Below are positions 47,546-55,878 of a stretch of DNA of 64,000 nt, in pieces. This stretch comes from RHKX01 sp041393495. GTDB taxonomy: Bacteria > Actinomycetota > Thermoleophilia > Solirubrobacterales > 70-9. The translations under genes were made by a program, and so were the position numbers. Location: positions 1 through 64,000 of the forward strand of contig JAWKKA010000014.1 of NCBI GenBank assembly GCA_041393495.1, given 5' to 3'. The notes below the pieces were generated by a model, which did no database searches, was not told the origin of the DNA, and saw only the letters and a list, made by a program, of their open reading frames with translations. Positions within the stretch are counted from its first letter, which is position 1. Every line of letters starts with the position of its first letter.

Positions 47546-49450
47546 TCAGACCGCGGCCGCGAGCGGGCTCGGCTCACCGCCGTTGCCGCCCTCTCCGGTC
47601 GGGTTCGCGGCGACGATCACCCGGCACGGCCGGTCGCCGAGCACGCCCTGCAGCGTCTTGCCGTACAGCGGGGTGCCGTTCCGGTAGGTGAGCTGCATGA
47701 CGATCGCGACGGCACCGATCTCGGTCGCCTCACCGATGATCGCCTTCGGCGCCTGCCCGGGGCGGACCCGCATGACGCGGCCGGTCACGCGACGGCCGCC
47801 GATCAGCTTCGCCCGTTCGATCTTCGATTGGGCGATCTCCTCCTGGCGCGGCAGCGACGCGTCGATCGGGAGGTTGGCGGGGACGTTGATCAGCGACAGC
47901 ACGTGGATGCCGCGGCGCTTGCGTGCGGCGAGCCGGGCCGCGGTGCCGATCGTCAGCTCCGAGAAGGGGTCGTCCTCGAACGGCACCAGCACCGACTTGA
48001 GCTCGACCTCCTCGACGTCGAGCGGCTCGGGGAGGACGACCTTGACGGTCTCCTTCACGGGCAGGTCGTGGCGCCGCCGGTAGCCGAGGTAGACGGCCAT
48101 GCCGAATGCCATCCAGCCGAGCCCGATCGCCATCGTCACCGGGTTCATCGCCATCACGACGATCCAGGCGCCGAAGGTGCCGATGCCGCCGAAGATCGCC
48201 GTCGCCGGCAAGGAGACGCCGGCGACCCGGATCTCCCCCGGCGGCCTCCAGCGGCGCTCGGCCTCGGGGTAGCGGCGGCGCATCCAGAGGATCGCGGCGT
48301 GCGCGATCGTGAACGAGAGCATCGCGCCGAACGAGTACATCGTCGCCAGCAGCTCCTCCTGGCCCGGGAGGATCGCGATCGCGGCGACGATCGAGAAGGT
48401 GATGATCGCGACGTGGGGCGTGCGGAAGCGGGGATGGACCCGGCGCAGCCGCTCGGGGAGCTGGCGGTGCTGGCCCATCGAGAACGTCAGCCGGGAGACG
48501 CCGATCATCCCGGCGTTGGTGGCGATCACGAGGATCACGGCGGCGAGGACGCCCACGTAGGCGCGCAGCAGGTCGGTGACTCCGGCGCCGAGGCCGAGGT
48601 TCTCGACGATGCCGAGCACCGGATCGCCGGCGTACGTCGTCCCGAGGGTGGTCGTGTAGCCGTCCGGCCCGAGCGTCACCGGCATCGCCGAGAGCGCGAT
48701 CATCGGCAGCAGCGCGTAGAGCCCGATCACCGCGAGGATGACGAGCCCGGCGCCGCGCGGGACCGTGCGCTCGGGCTCGATCGCCTCCTCCGACATGTTC
48801 GAGATCGTCTCGATCCCGGTGTAGGCGATCATCCCGAGCCCGATCCCGAGCGCGAAGTCGCCCCAGGAGGGGGCGACGCCGAGGTGGACGTTGTCGATGA
48901 GGACCTCGGGGCTGAAGACGAGGACGAGGCCGACGACGGCGAGCAGCACCTGGGTCGCGATGTCGCCGACCGCGAGGACCAGGTTGAGTCGCGACGACTC
49001 CTGCGTGCCCTTGACGTTGAGCGCGGCCAGCGCCGCGATCAGGACGATCGCGCCGATGATGTCGCCGGGGCTCTCCCGCAGCGGCTCCCAGAAGACGCCG
49101 AGGTAGTGGGGCACGAAGAAGGACGAGATCGCGACCGTGATGATGTAGTTGAGCATCTGGCCCCAGCCGGCGACGAAGCTGACCAGCTCGTTGAAGGCCC
49201 GCCGCGCGAAGCTGGCCGACCCCCCCGCCTCCGGGTGCATCACGGTGCCTTCGACGTAGGTGGCGGCGGTGCAGGCGAAGATCAGCCCCGAGATCATGAA
49301 TGCGATCGGCGTCAGCCCGAGGGCGAACGCGGCGACGACGCCGAGCGCGTAGTAGATCGATGAGCCGACGTTCCCGTAGGCGGCGCTGAACAGTGGCCCG
49401 ACTCCATGGACGCGCTGGAGGGACTGATCGCGGGGAACGCGGAGCGCCAT
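47546..49450 (-). CDS. APC-superfamily permease with C-terminal USP domain (copy B)
   Basis: 634 residues. Twelve transmembrane helices starting FSAAYGNVGSSIYYALGVVAAFALGLTPIAFMISGLIFACTAATYVEGTVMHPEAGGSASFARRAF, with GMIAYTGIETISNMSEEAIEPERTVPRG in helix 6-7, typical of APC amino acid permeases. The tail (about 480-634) is a USP-type domain: ELKSVLVPFEDDPFSELTIGTAARLA, HVLSLINVP, IGAVAIVMQL, YGKTLQGVLGDRPCRVIVAA. Copy A lies just downstream. A TATAGT box ends 10 nt before the ATG. Confidence 0.87.
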   Translation of the reverse strand: MALRVPRDQSLQRVHGVGPLFSAAYGNVGSSIYYALGVVAAFALGLTPIAFMISGLIFACTAATYVEGTVMHPEAGGSASFARRAFNELVSFVAGWGQMLNYIITVAISSFFVPHYLGVFWEPLRESPGDIIGAIVLIAALAALNVKGTQESSRLNLVLAVGDIATQVLLAVVGLVLVFSPEVLIDNVHLGVAPSWGDFALGIGLGMIAYTGIETISNMSEEAIEPERTVPRGAGLVILAVIGLYALLPMIALSAMPVTLGPDGYTTTLGTTYAGDPVLGIVENLGLGAGVTDLLRAYVGVLAAVILVIATNAGMIGVSRLTFSMGQHRQLPERLRRVHPRFRTPHVAIITFSIVAAIAILPGQEELLATMYSFGAMLSFTIAHAAILWMRRRYPEAERRWRPPGEIRVAGVSLPATAIFGGIGTFGAWIVVMAMNPVTMAIGLGWMAFGMAVYLGYRRRHDLPVKETVKVVLPEPLDVEEVELKSVLVPFEDDPFSELTIGTAARLAARKRRGIHVLSLINVPANLPIDASLPRQEEIAQSKIERAKLIGGRRVTGRVMRVRPGQAPKAIIGEATEIGAVAIVMQLTYRNGTPLYGKTLQGVLGDRPCRVIVAANPTGEGGNGGEPSPLAAAV

Positions 49451-49507
49451 GCGGAGCGCGACTATACGGCCCGGCAGGGCGCCCGGCCGCCGGCCGGCGG
49501 GCCGGCC

Positions 49508-49708
49508 CTATCGGGGCGGTCTCAGCCCGAGCCAGAGGCGGCCGACCCCGAGCAGCAGGAAGAGCACGCAGATCGCGAACTCGGGCGACAGCGGCCCGGG
49601 CCCGCCAAGCCCGACGACGAGCATCCCGGCGACCGCGAAGACGACCACGACGAGCGCGAAGAAGCTGGTCGCGATCTCGTACAGCGTCCGCTCGCGCTTC
49701 GGCTCCAC
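49508..49708 (-). CDS. Tiny two-helix membrane protein (cassette B)
   Basis: 66 residues with a short basic N-terminus (EPKRERTLYEIATSF), helices ALVVVVFAVAGMLVVGLGG and FAICVLFLLLGVGRLWLG, and a basic end LRPPR. It is similar in size, topology and C-terminal motif to the 64-residue protein at 47287-47481, and likewise precedes an APC-USP permease gene (57 bp gap). GTG start. The 218 bp upstream (49709-49926) hold GC hairpins but no recognisable gene. Confidence 0.7.
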   Translation of the reverse strand: MEPKRERTLYEIATSFFALVVVVFAVAGMLVVGLGGPGPLSPEFAICVLFLLLGVGRLWLGLRPPR

Positions 49709-49926
49709 CCGTCGAGGATCGCAGAGCGAGGTGGCGGGGCGGTGGCGCTGGCGGGGCTCCGGAGGTCCGCCACCGCGTCGCCGACCGGCCCCTTTCCGCG
49801 TCGAGCCGTCGCGGCTCGGCGAGCGTCGGGGCGGGGCCGGCGCCGCCCGGTGCCCGCCCTCGTGCTGGTTGCACGGGGCGGGTGCCGGGTGCCGTCAGGC
49901 GCGTCCGGTGCCGCCGAACGCGGCGG

Positions 49927-52005
49927 CTAGAAGTGAATGATCGGGATGATCAGGATCGCGACGATGTTGGCGACCTTGATCATCGGGTTGATCGCCGGGC
50001 CGGCGGTGTCCTTGTAGGGATCGCCGACCGTGTCGCCGGTCACCGACGCGGCGTGGGCCTCCGAGCCCTTGCCGCCGTAGGCGCCGTCCTCGATCAGCTT
50101 CTTGGCGTTGTCCCAGGCGCCGCCACCGGCGGTCATCGACACGGCCATGAAGAAGCCGACGACGATCACCCCGATCAGCAAGCCGCCGAGGGCCTCGACG
50201 CTCCAGAGACCGACCAGCACCGGGACCACGATCGGGATCAGCGACGGCAGGATCATCTCCCGCTGCGCGGCGGCGGTGACGATCGCGACGGTTCCGCCGT
50301 AGTCGGGCCGCTCGGTGCCCTCCATGATTCCCGGCTGCTCCCGGAACTGCTTGCGCACCTGCTCGACGACCTCGCCGCCGGCGCGTCCGACGGCCTCGAT
50401 CGCCAGCGAAGCGAACAGGTAGGTCATCAGGCCGCCGACGAGCAGCCCGATCAGGACCTTCGGCTGGCTGATGTCGAACGGGATCAGGTCGACCCCTGCC
50501 TCGGCCTCGGCCTCGACGCGGAACGCCGCGAAGAGGACGAGCGCCGCGAGCACGGCCGAGCCGATCGCGTAGCCCTTGGTGACCGCCTTCGTCGTGTTGC
50601 CGACCGCGTCGAGCGGGTCGGTGACGTTGCGGACGTCCTCGGGCAGGTCCGCCATCTCGGCGATGCCGCCGGCGTTGTCGGTGATCGGCCCGAACGCGTC
50701 GAGCGCCACGATCAGCCCGGTCAGCGAGAGCTGCGCCATGACCGCGATCGCGATCCCGTAGATCCCGGCGAGCTCGTTGGCGCCGAAGATCGCCGCCATG
50801 ATGATGATGGCGGGGATCGCGGTGCCCTGAAAGCCCTTCGCGAGGCCGGCGATGATGTTCGTCGCGTGCCCGGTCACGGACGCCTTCGCGATCGCCTTGA
50901 CGGGCGAGAAGCGGGTCGAGGTGTAGTAGTCGGTGACGACGAACAGGCCCGCGGTCACCGCGACGCCGATCAGCGCGCAGAACCAGAGGTCGGTGACCGA
51001 GGCGCCGGCGAGGGTGCTCTCGGGGTCGGCGACGCTGAGCTGCAGCGGGTCCGACATCAGCCAGTCGGTGATCGGGTAGAAGGCGATCGCCGACAGCACG
51101 CCGGAGACGATCAGGCCCTTGTAGAGGGCGCCCTCGACGTTGCCGCTGCTGCTCCGGACCGAGAGGGCGCCGATGATCGAGGCGAGGATCGCGACGCCGC
51201 CGAGGATCAGCGGGTAGACGGCGACCTCGCGGGCGGCCTCGATGTTGAAGCTGAGGACCCCGAGCAGCATCACCGCGACGGCGGTGACGGCGTAGGTCTC
51301 GAACAGGTCGGCGGCCATGCCGGCGCAGTCGCCGACGTTGTCGCCGACGTTGTCGGCGATCACAGCCGGGTTGCGCGGATCGTCCTCGGGGATGCCCGCC
51401 TCGACCTTGCCGACGAGGTCGGCGCCGACGTCGGCCGCCTTGGTGAAGATGCCGCCGCCGAGTCGGGCGAAGACCGAGATCAGCGAGCCGCCGAACCCGA
51501 GGCCGACGAGCGCGTCGATTGCCTCCTTGTCCTCGTCGCCGGTGAGGACGAGGATCCCGAAGTAGCCGGCGACGCCGAGGAGGGCGAGACCGACGACGAG
51601 CAGGCCCGTCACCGACCCGCCCTTGAACGCGGCGTCGAGCGCCGGCGGGACGCCGCCGCGCGCGGCCTCGGCGACGCGGGCGTTCGACCGCACCGAGACG
51701 TTCATGCCGATGTAGCCGGCCGCGCCGGAGAGGATGCCGCCGATCACGAAGCCGATGCCCGTCGAGACGCCCTGGAGGATGATCAGGACGATCGCGAGCA
51801 CGACCGCGACCAGGCCGATGATCGTGTACTGGCGGTTCAGGTACGCCTTGGCGCCCTCCTGGACGGCGCCGGAGATCTCCCGCATGCGCTCGTTGCCGGC
51901 GGAGAGGCCGAGCAGCCGCTGGGTCACCACCGCTCCATAGATGACCCCGGCAGCCGCACAGATCAGCGCGATCACGACGCCGTGGTCGGTCAGGAAGTCA
52001 GTCAA
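49927..52005 (-). CDS. hppA: K+-independent H+-translocating membrane pyrophosphatase
   Basis: 692 residues, about 16 transmembrane helices. The catalytic region is intact: GGGIFTKAADVGADLVGKVE, DDPRNPAVIADNVGDNVGDCAG and the second half with GGAWDNAKK and GDTVGDPYKDTAGPAINP. Position-specific residues read GNTTKAVTKGYAIGSA; lysine at the first place after NTT is the mark of K+-independent enzymes (K+-dependent ones have Ala). It hydrolyses PPi and pumps H+ out. I prefer the TTG start at 52005 with GGAGGAA upstream; an ATG within that ribosome binding site opens only a 7-codon frame. The 5' leader has an attenuator-like hairpin. Confidence 0.95.
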   Translation of the reverse strand: MTDFLTDHGVVIALICAAAGVIYGAVVTQRLLGLSAGNERMREISGAVQEGAKAYLNRQYTIIGLVAVVLAIVLIILQGVSTGIGFVIGGILSGAAGYIGMNVSVRSNARVAEAARGGVPPALDAAFKGGSVTGLLVVGLALLGVAGYFGILVLTGDEDKEAIDALVGLGFGGSLISVFARLGGGIFTKAADVGADLVGKVEAGIPEDDPRNPAVIADNVGDNVGDCAGMAADLFETYAVTAVAVMLLGVLSFNIEAAREVAVYPLILGGVAILASIIGALSVRSSSGNVEGALYKGLIVSGVLSAIAFYPITDWLMSDPLQLSVADPESTLAGASVTDLWFCALIGVAVTAGLFVVTDYYTSTRFSPVKAIAKASVTGHATNIIAGLAKGFQGTAIPAIIIMAAIFGANELAGIYGIAIAVMAQLSLTGLIVALDAFGPITDNAGGIAEMADLPEDVRNVTDPLDAVGNTTKAVTKGYAIGSAVLAALVLFAAFRVEAEAEAGVDLIPFDISQPKVLIGLLVGGLMTYLFASLAIEAVGRAGGEVVEQVRKQFREQPGIMEGTERPDYGGTVAIVTAAAQREMILPSLIPIVVPVLVGLWSVEALGGLLIGVIVVGFFMAVSMTAGGGAWDNAKKLIEDGAYGGKGSEAHAASVTGDTVGDPYKDTAGPAINPMIKVANIVAILIIPIIHF

Positions 52006-52033
52006 GTTCGAATTCCTCCATCGAGATGGACTC

Positions 52034-52089
52034 AAAAAGAAGCCGTCCCAGCTTCGGGCGGGACGGCTCCGTGAAGCCGGGTGAGCATA
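52034..52089 (-). terminator. Intrinsic terminator/attenuator in the hppA leader
   Basis: Reading toward hppA: TATGCT (52084-52089) as a possible -10, then CGGCT (52075-52079), AGCCGTCCC (52060-52068), a 10-nt loop, GGGACGGCT (52041-52049) and TTCTTTTT. The 9-bp stem plus T-run is a textbook intrinsic terminator. The AGCCG of its 5' arm can pair instead with the upstream CGGCT (loop of 6), so the two hairpins exclude each other, as in an attenuator. It also lies 240 bp beyond the DUF1844-like gene and may simply end that operon. The rest of 52006-52308 has a 20-bp tandem pair and no gene. Confidence 0.7.
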
Positions 52090-52105
52090 CCCGGAGAGGG
52101 CGCGT

Positions 52106-52145
52106 CAGGGCGGCTCGGATGGGCGCAGGGCGGCTCGGATGGGTA
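52106..52145. repeat. 20-bp tandem duplication upstream of hppA
   Basis: Two adjacent 20-bp units start at 52106 and 52126 and share CAGGGCGGCTCGGATGGG. They lie just upstream of the TATGCT box of hppA. Confidence 0.85.
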
Positions 52146-52308
52146 TCGATCCGCGAATCATCCCCGGGCGCCTCGTTGCGCGCCGGGGCGGCGGGAACGG
52201 CACCGGATCGGACGAGACGGAGCGACGTGATCGTCATCGCCCAGACAGCCCGGCGCCGGTTGCGGTGAGCGCTCCGCGGAACACTCGGCGCCCCCAGGCA
52301 CCGGTCAT

Positions 52309-52770
52309 CTAGTCCGAGCCGGGCGTCCAGAGCCGCGGCGGCGCCTTGCCGGCAGCCCCCGGGCCCTCCTGCGCGCCGCCGCCGGCGGCCGTGGAGCCCG
52401 CTGCCGTGGAGCCGCCGCCGGGAGGCGCTCCACCGGCGTCCGGCGCCGGGCCGGGCGCGCCGCCGGCGTGCTGCGCGTAGAGGACCTGAAGCTGCGAGAG
52501 GGCGTTGCGGATCTCCCGCTGCGACTCCTCGTCGAGGACGTCGACGAGGCCGCGGACCGCTTCGATCCCGACCCGGGCCTGCTCGAGGTCGCGCTCGTCC
52601 TCTTTGGCGATCCGCCGATAGGAGACGTTGATGATGCTGACGACGCTCTGGGCGACCAGGTCCTGGACGCGGACGCGGCGCATCTCGTCCTCCATCTGCC
52701 GGAGCATCTGCTCCTGCTCGGGGGTCAACTCCTGCTCGGGCGGCGGGCCCCCTGACTCGCTGTCGGTCAT
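52309..52770 (-). CDS. DUF1844-like protein
   Basis: 153 residues. A Glu/Gln-rich start (PEQELTPEQEQMLRQMEDEMRR) leads to a helical domain, VQDLVAQSVVSIINVSYRRI, then DLEQARVGIEAVRGLVDVLDEESQREIRNALSQLQVLYAQ, which resembles DUF1844 (unknown function). The last 50 residues are Gly/Ala/Pro-rich. It is the terminal gene of the long housekeeping operon, 9 bp after the YbdK-like ligase. Confidence 0.6.
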   Translation of the reverse strand: MTDSESGGPPPEQELTPEQEQMLRQMEDEMRRVRVQDLVAQSVVSIINVSYRRIAKEDERDLEQARVGIEAVRGLVDVLDEESQREIRNALSQLQVLYAQHAGGAPGPAPDAGGAPPGGGSTAAGSTAAGGGAQEGPGAAGKAPPRLWTPGSD

Positions 52771-52779
52771 GCCCTGACC

Positions 52780-53946
52780 TTACCCGCCGAGGAGGTACGA
52801 GGCGGCGGTCCGCGCGACCGCCGAGCGGTAGGCGTCGACGACGCTCGCGCCGGCTGCGAGCTCGGCGCGCGCCCGCTGCGCTCCGTTCGGCCCGGTCGGG
52901 TCGAAGCGACCGAGATCGATGCCGAGCGCGGCCCGGGCCGGGGCCGTCCACTCGACGAGCTCCTCGACGGCTGCCGCGGTCGCGATCTCGGCTCCCCCGT
53001 CGAAGTCGATCATCCGGCCGTCGAGGCCGTGGCGGATCGCCCGCCAGAGGTTCTCCTCGAGCTCGCGCGCCCGTCGCGGCGGCGCCAGCACGCCATCGTC
53101 GTAGTCGACGCAGGCCTGGGCGACGGCCGCCACCATCAGCCCGGCGAGCGCGAACGACTCGACGCCGTCGCTCTGGGCGTCGCAGATCCGCACCTCGACG
53201 GTCCCGAAGCTGTGATGCGGCCGGATGCTCCACCACAGCTGCGTCGACTCGACGATCGAGCCGGTCCGCTCGAGCAGGTCGACGAAGCCGGCGTAGGTCG
53301 CCCAGTCGCCGAACGGCTCGTGGATCCCGCAGCGCGGGAACATCCGGGTGAAGATCTGGGTGCGGACCGACGCCAGCCCGGTGTCGCGACCATCGAGGAA
53401 GGGCGAGTTCGCCGAGATCGCCAGCAGGACCGGGAGGACGTTGCGGAGCGAGTCGCAGACCGCGACCGCCCGGTCGGCGCCGCGGACGCCGACGTGGACG
53501 TGGAGGCTCCAGGTGTTGTTGCGCTGCGCCACCCACCCGAGCTCCTCGTGCAGGCGCCGGTAGTGGGGAGTGTCGATGATCGCCTGGTCGAGGTAGTCGG
53601 CCCACGGGTGGGTCCCGCAGGCGGCCAGCGCCCTCCCCTCGCGCCCGGCGAGGTCGAAGAGCAGGCGCCGGCGCTCGAGCTGTCGGGCCTTCATCTCGGC
53701 AAAGCCCACCGAGCGCCCGGAGCGGATCTCGATCTCGGTGTCGATCAGCTCGCCGCGGACCGAGTCGGCGAGGACCGGGCTCTCCTGCGCCTCCTCGAAC
53801 ATCCGCTCGAAGCCGTGCGCGAGGTCGAGGGTGACGGGATCGAGGATCGCGAACTCCTCCTCGACCGCCATCGTGAAGTCGGTCGCCTCCTCGAAGCGGG
53901 CCCGCGCCGCGTCGAGGTCGAGGCTCTCGTCGCGAGCCACGGTCAC
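52780..53946 (-). CDS. Carboxylate-amine ligase, glutamate-cysteine ligase type 2 (YbdK-like)
   Basis: 388 residues. GCS2 family motifs are TMAVEEEFAILDPVT (about 25-38), LIDTEIEIRSG, GTHPWADYLDQAI, WSLHVHVGVRGADRAVAV, SANSPFLDGRDTGLASVRTQIF and HHSFGTVEVRICDAQSD. The enzyme ligates glutamate to cysteine or another amine with ATP, although many actinobacterial homologues have unknown amine partners. GTG start, 4 bp after rex, so it may take part in thiol/redox homeostasis together with the Rex and glutaredoxin genes. Confidence 0.88.
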   Translation of the reverse strand: MTVARDESLDLDAARARFEEATDFTMAVEEEFAILDPVTLDLAHGFERMFEEAQESPVLADSVRGELIDTEIEIRSGRSVGFAEMKARQLERRRLLFDLAGREGRALAACGTHPWADYLDQAIIDTPHYRRLHEELGWVAQRNNTWSLHVHVGVRGADRAVAVCDSLRNVLPVLLAISANSPFLDGRDTGLASVRTQIFTRMFPRCGIHEPFGDWATYAGFVDLLERTGSIVESTQLWWSIRPHHSFGTVEVRICDAQSDGVESFALAGLMVAAVAQACVDYDDGVLAPPRRARELEENLWRAIRHGLDGRMIDFDGGAEIATAAAVEELVEWTAPARAALGIDLGRFDPTGPNGAQRARAELAAGASVVDAYRSAVARTAASYLLGG

Positions 53947-53950
53947 GGGG

Positions 53951-54628
53951 TCACGCCAGGTAGAAATACAGCGCGTAGAGCAGGTCGACGGCGGGGCTCG
54001 ACGTGTGGACGGTCACCTCGGGCGGGACGTCGAGGAGCCGGTCGGAGTAGTTGAAGATGACCCGGACGCCGGCCTCGACGAGACGGTCGGCCACGTCCTG
54101 GGCGGCGTCGGCGGGGACCGCGAGGACGCCGACCACGATCTCCTCGGACTCGACGAACTCCTCGAGATCGTCGATCGGGCGGACGTCGATCCCGCCGATC
54201 TTCTTGCCGGCCAGCTTCGGCGAGACGTCGAAGATCGAGACGATCCGGAAGCCGTGATCGGCGAAGATGTCGGAGGTCGCGATCGCCCGGCCGAGGTGTC
54301 CGGCGCCGAACAGGGCGATGTTGTGCTGTCCGGAGGTCCGGAGGATCTTGCGGATCTCGGCGACGAGTGAGTCCACGTTGTAGCCGACCCCGCGCTTGCC
54401 GAACTTGCCGAAGCCGGACAGGTCGCGGCGGATCTGGGTCGAGTTGACGTGGGTCCACGAGGCGAGGTCCTGCGAGGAGATCGTCTCCCGACCCATCTTC
54501 CGGGCCTGGATCAGGACCTGCAGGTAGCGGGCGAGGCGGGCCGCCACGCCGAGCGACAGGCGGTCGGAGCCGTGGCCGTTGCGAGCCGCACCCGCGGCGG
54601 GAAGGTCTGTGGTGCGCCGCGCGCTCAC
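53951..54628 (-). CDS. rex: Redox-sensing repressor Rex
   Basis: 225 residues. An N-terminal winged helix (RLARYLQVLIQARKMGRETISSQDLASWTHVNSTQIRRDLSGFGKFGKRGVGYNV, about 30-84) is followed by a Rossmann domain with IALFGAGHLGRAI (about 103-115) and a domain-swapped C-terminal helix (SSPAVDLLYALYFYLA). Rex senses the NADH/NAD+ ratio and represses respiratory and fermentative genes. GTG start overlaps the glutaredoxin stop (GTGA). I did not find a good TTGTGAA-N4-TTCACAA Rex site in the window. Confidence 0.96.
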   Translation of the reverse strand: MSARRTTDLPAAGAARNGHGSDRLSLGVAARLARYLQVLIQARKMGRETISSQDLASWTHVNSTQIRRDLSGFGKFGKRGVGYNVDSLVAEIRKILRTSGQHNIALFGAGHLGRAIATSDIFADHGFRIVSIFDVSPKLAGKKIGGIDVRPIDDLEEFVESEEIVVGVLAVPADAAQDVADRLVEAGVRVIFNYSDRLLDVPPEVTVHTSSPAVDLLYALYFYLA

Positions 54629-54879
54629 TCCGCAAAGGTACCGAGAGAGGCGCGAACGAGGTCGGCGTCGAAGAGCAGCTCGCTGATGCGACGTCCGTTC
54701 ACCTCGACCACCGGGATCAGCTCGAGCATCCGCCGGTGCAGCTCGGGGTCGGCTTCGATGTCGATCTCGCGGAGCGCGAAGGCGGTCCCGTCCCGCCTGA
54801 TGCGCTCGAGCCCGGAGCGCGCTTCATCGCAGAGATGGCAGCCCGCGCGGCCGTAGAGGGTGACGACGTCGCCCGCCAT
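54625..54879 (-). CDS. Glutaredoxin-family protein
   Basis: 84 residues with a thioredoxin-like fold: VVTLYGRAGCHLCDEARSGLERI carries the redox pair C-H-L-C at about 14-17; the cis-proline is in ELIPVVEVNGRRI. It resembles the DUF836/glutaredoxin-like group adjacent to rex in many actinobacteria. It probably acts as a small disulfide reductase. The start lies 3 bp after the tsaD stop. Confidence 0.88.
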   Translation of the reverse strand: MAGDVVTLYGRAGCHLCDEARSGLERIRRDGTAFALREIDIEADPELHRRMLELIPVVEVNGRRISELLFDADLVRASLGTFAE

Positions 54880-54882
54880 CGC

Positions 54883-55875
54883 TCAGCGGGCGGCGGCATC
54901 GAGGTCGAGGTAATCGGGGTAGTCGATCGGGTCGGCGAACCGGGCCGCGGAGCCGATCATCGCGGCGTTGTCGGTGCAGAGCTCGGGCGGGACGAGCTTC
55001 AGCCGGGCTCCGCGCTCCGCGCAGAGCGCCGCCGCGCGCTCGCGGAGCAGCGCGTTGGCGGCGACGCCGCCGCCGAGCGCGACCGCCTCCCAGCCGCCCG
55101 CCGCGAGCGCGCGGCGGAGCTTGGCGACGAGCTGTCCGACGACGGCGCCCTGGAAGCTCGCGGCGAGGTCGGCCCGCCGCTCGCGGGCCCGCTCCTCGCC
55201 GAGGTCGGCGACCGCGTAGACGAGCGCGGTCTTCAGGCCGCTGAAGCTGAAGTCGAGCGAGCCGTCGTGGCTCATCGCGATCGGCATCGGGAAGGCATCG
55301 GGGTCGCCCGCCTCGGCCTCGCGCTCGAGCAGCGGGCCGCCCGGGAAGCCGAGGCCGAGCAGCCGGGCGGCCTTGTCGAGCGCCTCGCCGGCGGCATCGT
55401 CGAGCGTCTGCCCGGCGATCGCGAAGCGACCGTGATCGTGGACCTCGGCGAGCAGCGTGTGGCCGCCGCTTGCGATCAGCGCCAGAAACGGCGGCTCGAG
55501 CGGATCGGGCTCGAGGAACGCGGCGGCGACGTGGCCCTGGAGGTGGTCGACCGGGATCAGCGGCTTGCCGGTCGCCGCCGCGATCGACTTCGCCGAGTTG
55601 ACGCCGACGAGCAGGGCGCCGATCAGGCCCGGCTTCGTGGTCACAGCGATCGCGTCGATCGTCTCGAGGCCGCGATCGGCATCCTCGAGCGCCGCCTCGA
55701 TGACCGGGTTGATCAGCTCGAGATGCTTGCGCGAGGCCACCTCGGGGACGATGCCGCCGAAGCGGGCATGGACCCGGGCCTGCGATGAGATGACGTTGCT
55801 GAGGACGCGCGGGCCGTCGAGGACCGCCGCGCAGGTGTCATCGCAGGACGTCTCGATCGCGAGGATGTGCGCCAT
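54883..55875 (-). CDS. tsaD: tRNA N6-adenosine threonylcarbamoyltransferase
   Basis: 330 residues, Kae1/TsaD family. The start ILAIETSCDDTCAAVLDG, GLIGALLVGVNSAKSIA, the metal-binding pair in IPVDHLQGHVAAAF (H-x-x-x-H), the GGHTLLAEV phosphate loop and the end LCTDNAAMIG are all present. With TsaB and TsaE encoded upstream it makes the universal t6A37 modification of ANN-decoding tRNAs. The start lies 3 bp after the rimI stop. Confidence 0.97.
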   Translation of the reverse strand: MAHILAIETSCDDTCAAVLDGPRVLSNVISSQARVHARFGGIVPEVASRKHLELINPVIEAALEDADRGLETIDAIAVTTKPGLIGALLVGVNSAKSIAAATGKPLIPVDHLQGHVAAAFLEPDPLEPPFLALIASGGHTLLAEVHDHGRFAIAGQTLDDAAGEALDKAARLLGLGFPGGPLLEREAEAGDPDAFPMPIAMSHDGSLDFSFSGLKTALVYAVADLGEERARERRADLAASFQGAVVGQLVAKLRRALAAGGWEAVALGGGVAANALLRERAAALCAERGARLKLVPPELCTDNAAMIGSAARFADPIDYPDYLDLDAAAR

Positions 55876-55878
55876 CGG

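Noticed and set aside
52001..52024. Seven-codon leader peptide starting at the ATG inside the hppA ribosome binding site
   Set aside because: Its ATG overlaps the GGAGG needed for hppA and it has no ribosome binding site of its own.
49393..52074. A very long plus-strand open frame across hppA
   Set aside because: Asp/Arg/Glu-rich composition and exact antisense relation to the clear H+-pyrophosphatase gene; no motif.
52005..52089. Fluoride riboswitch before the pyrophosphatase gene
   Set aside because: Such switches occur before pyrophosphatase genes, but the leader lacks the conserved GATG-type junction segments; only a terminator and a short alternative helix are visible.
54625..54700. 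Rex operator or Rex autoregulatory site
   Set aside because: No TTGTGAA-N4-TTCACAA-like sequence near rex or elsewhere in the window; the TTGTG at the yceI promoter belongs to other palindromes.
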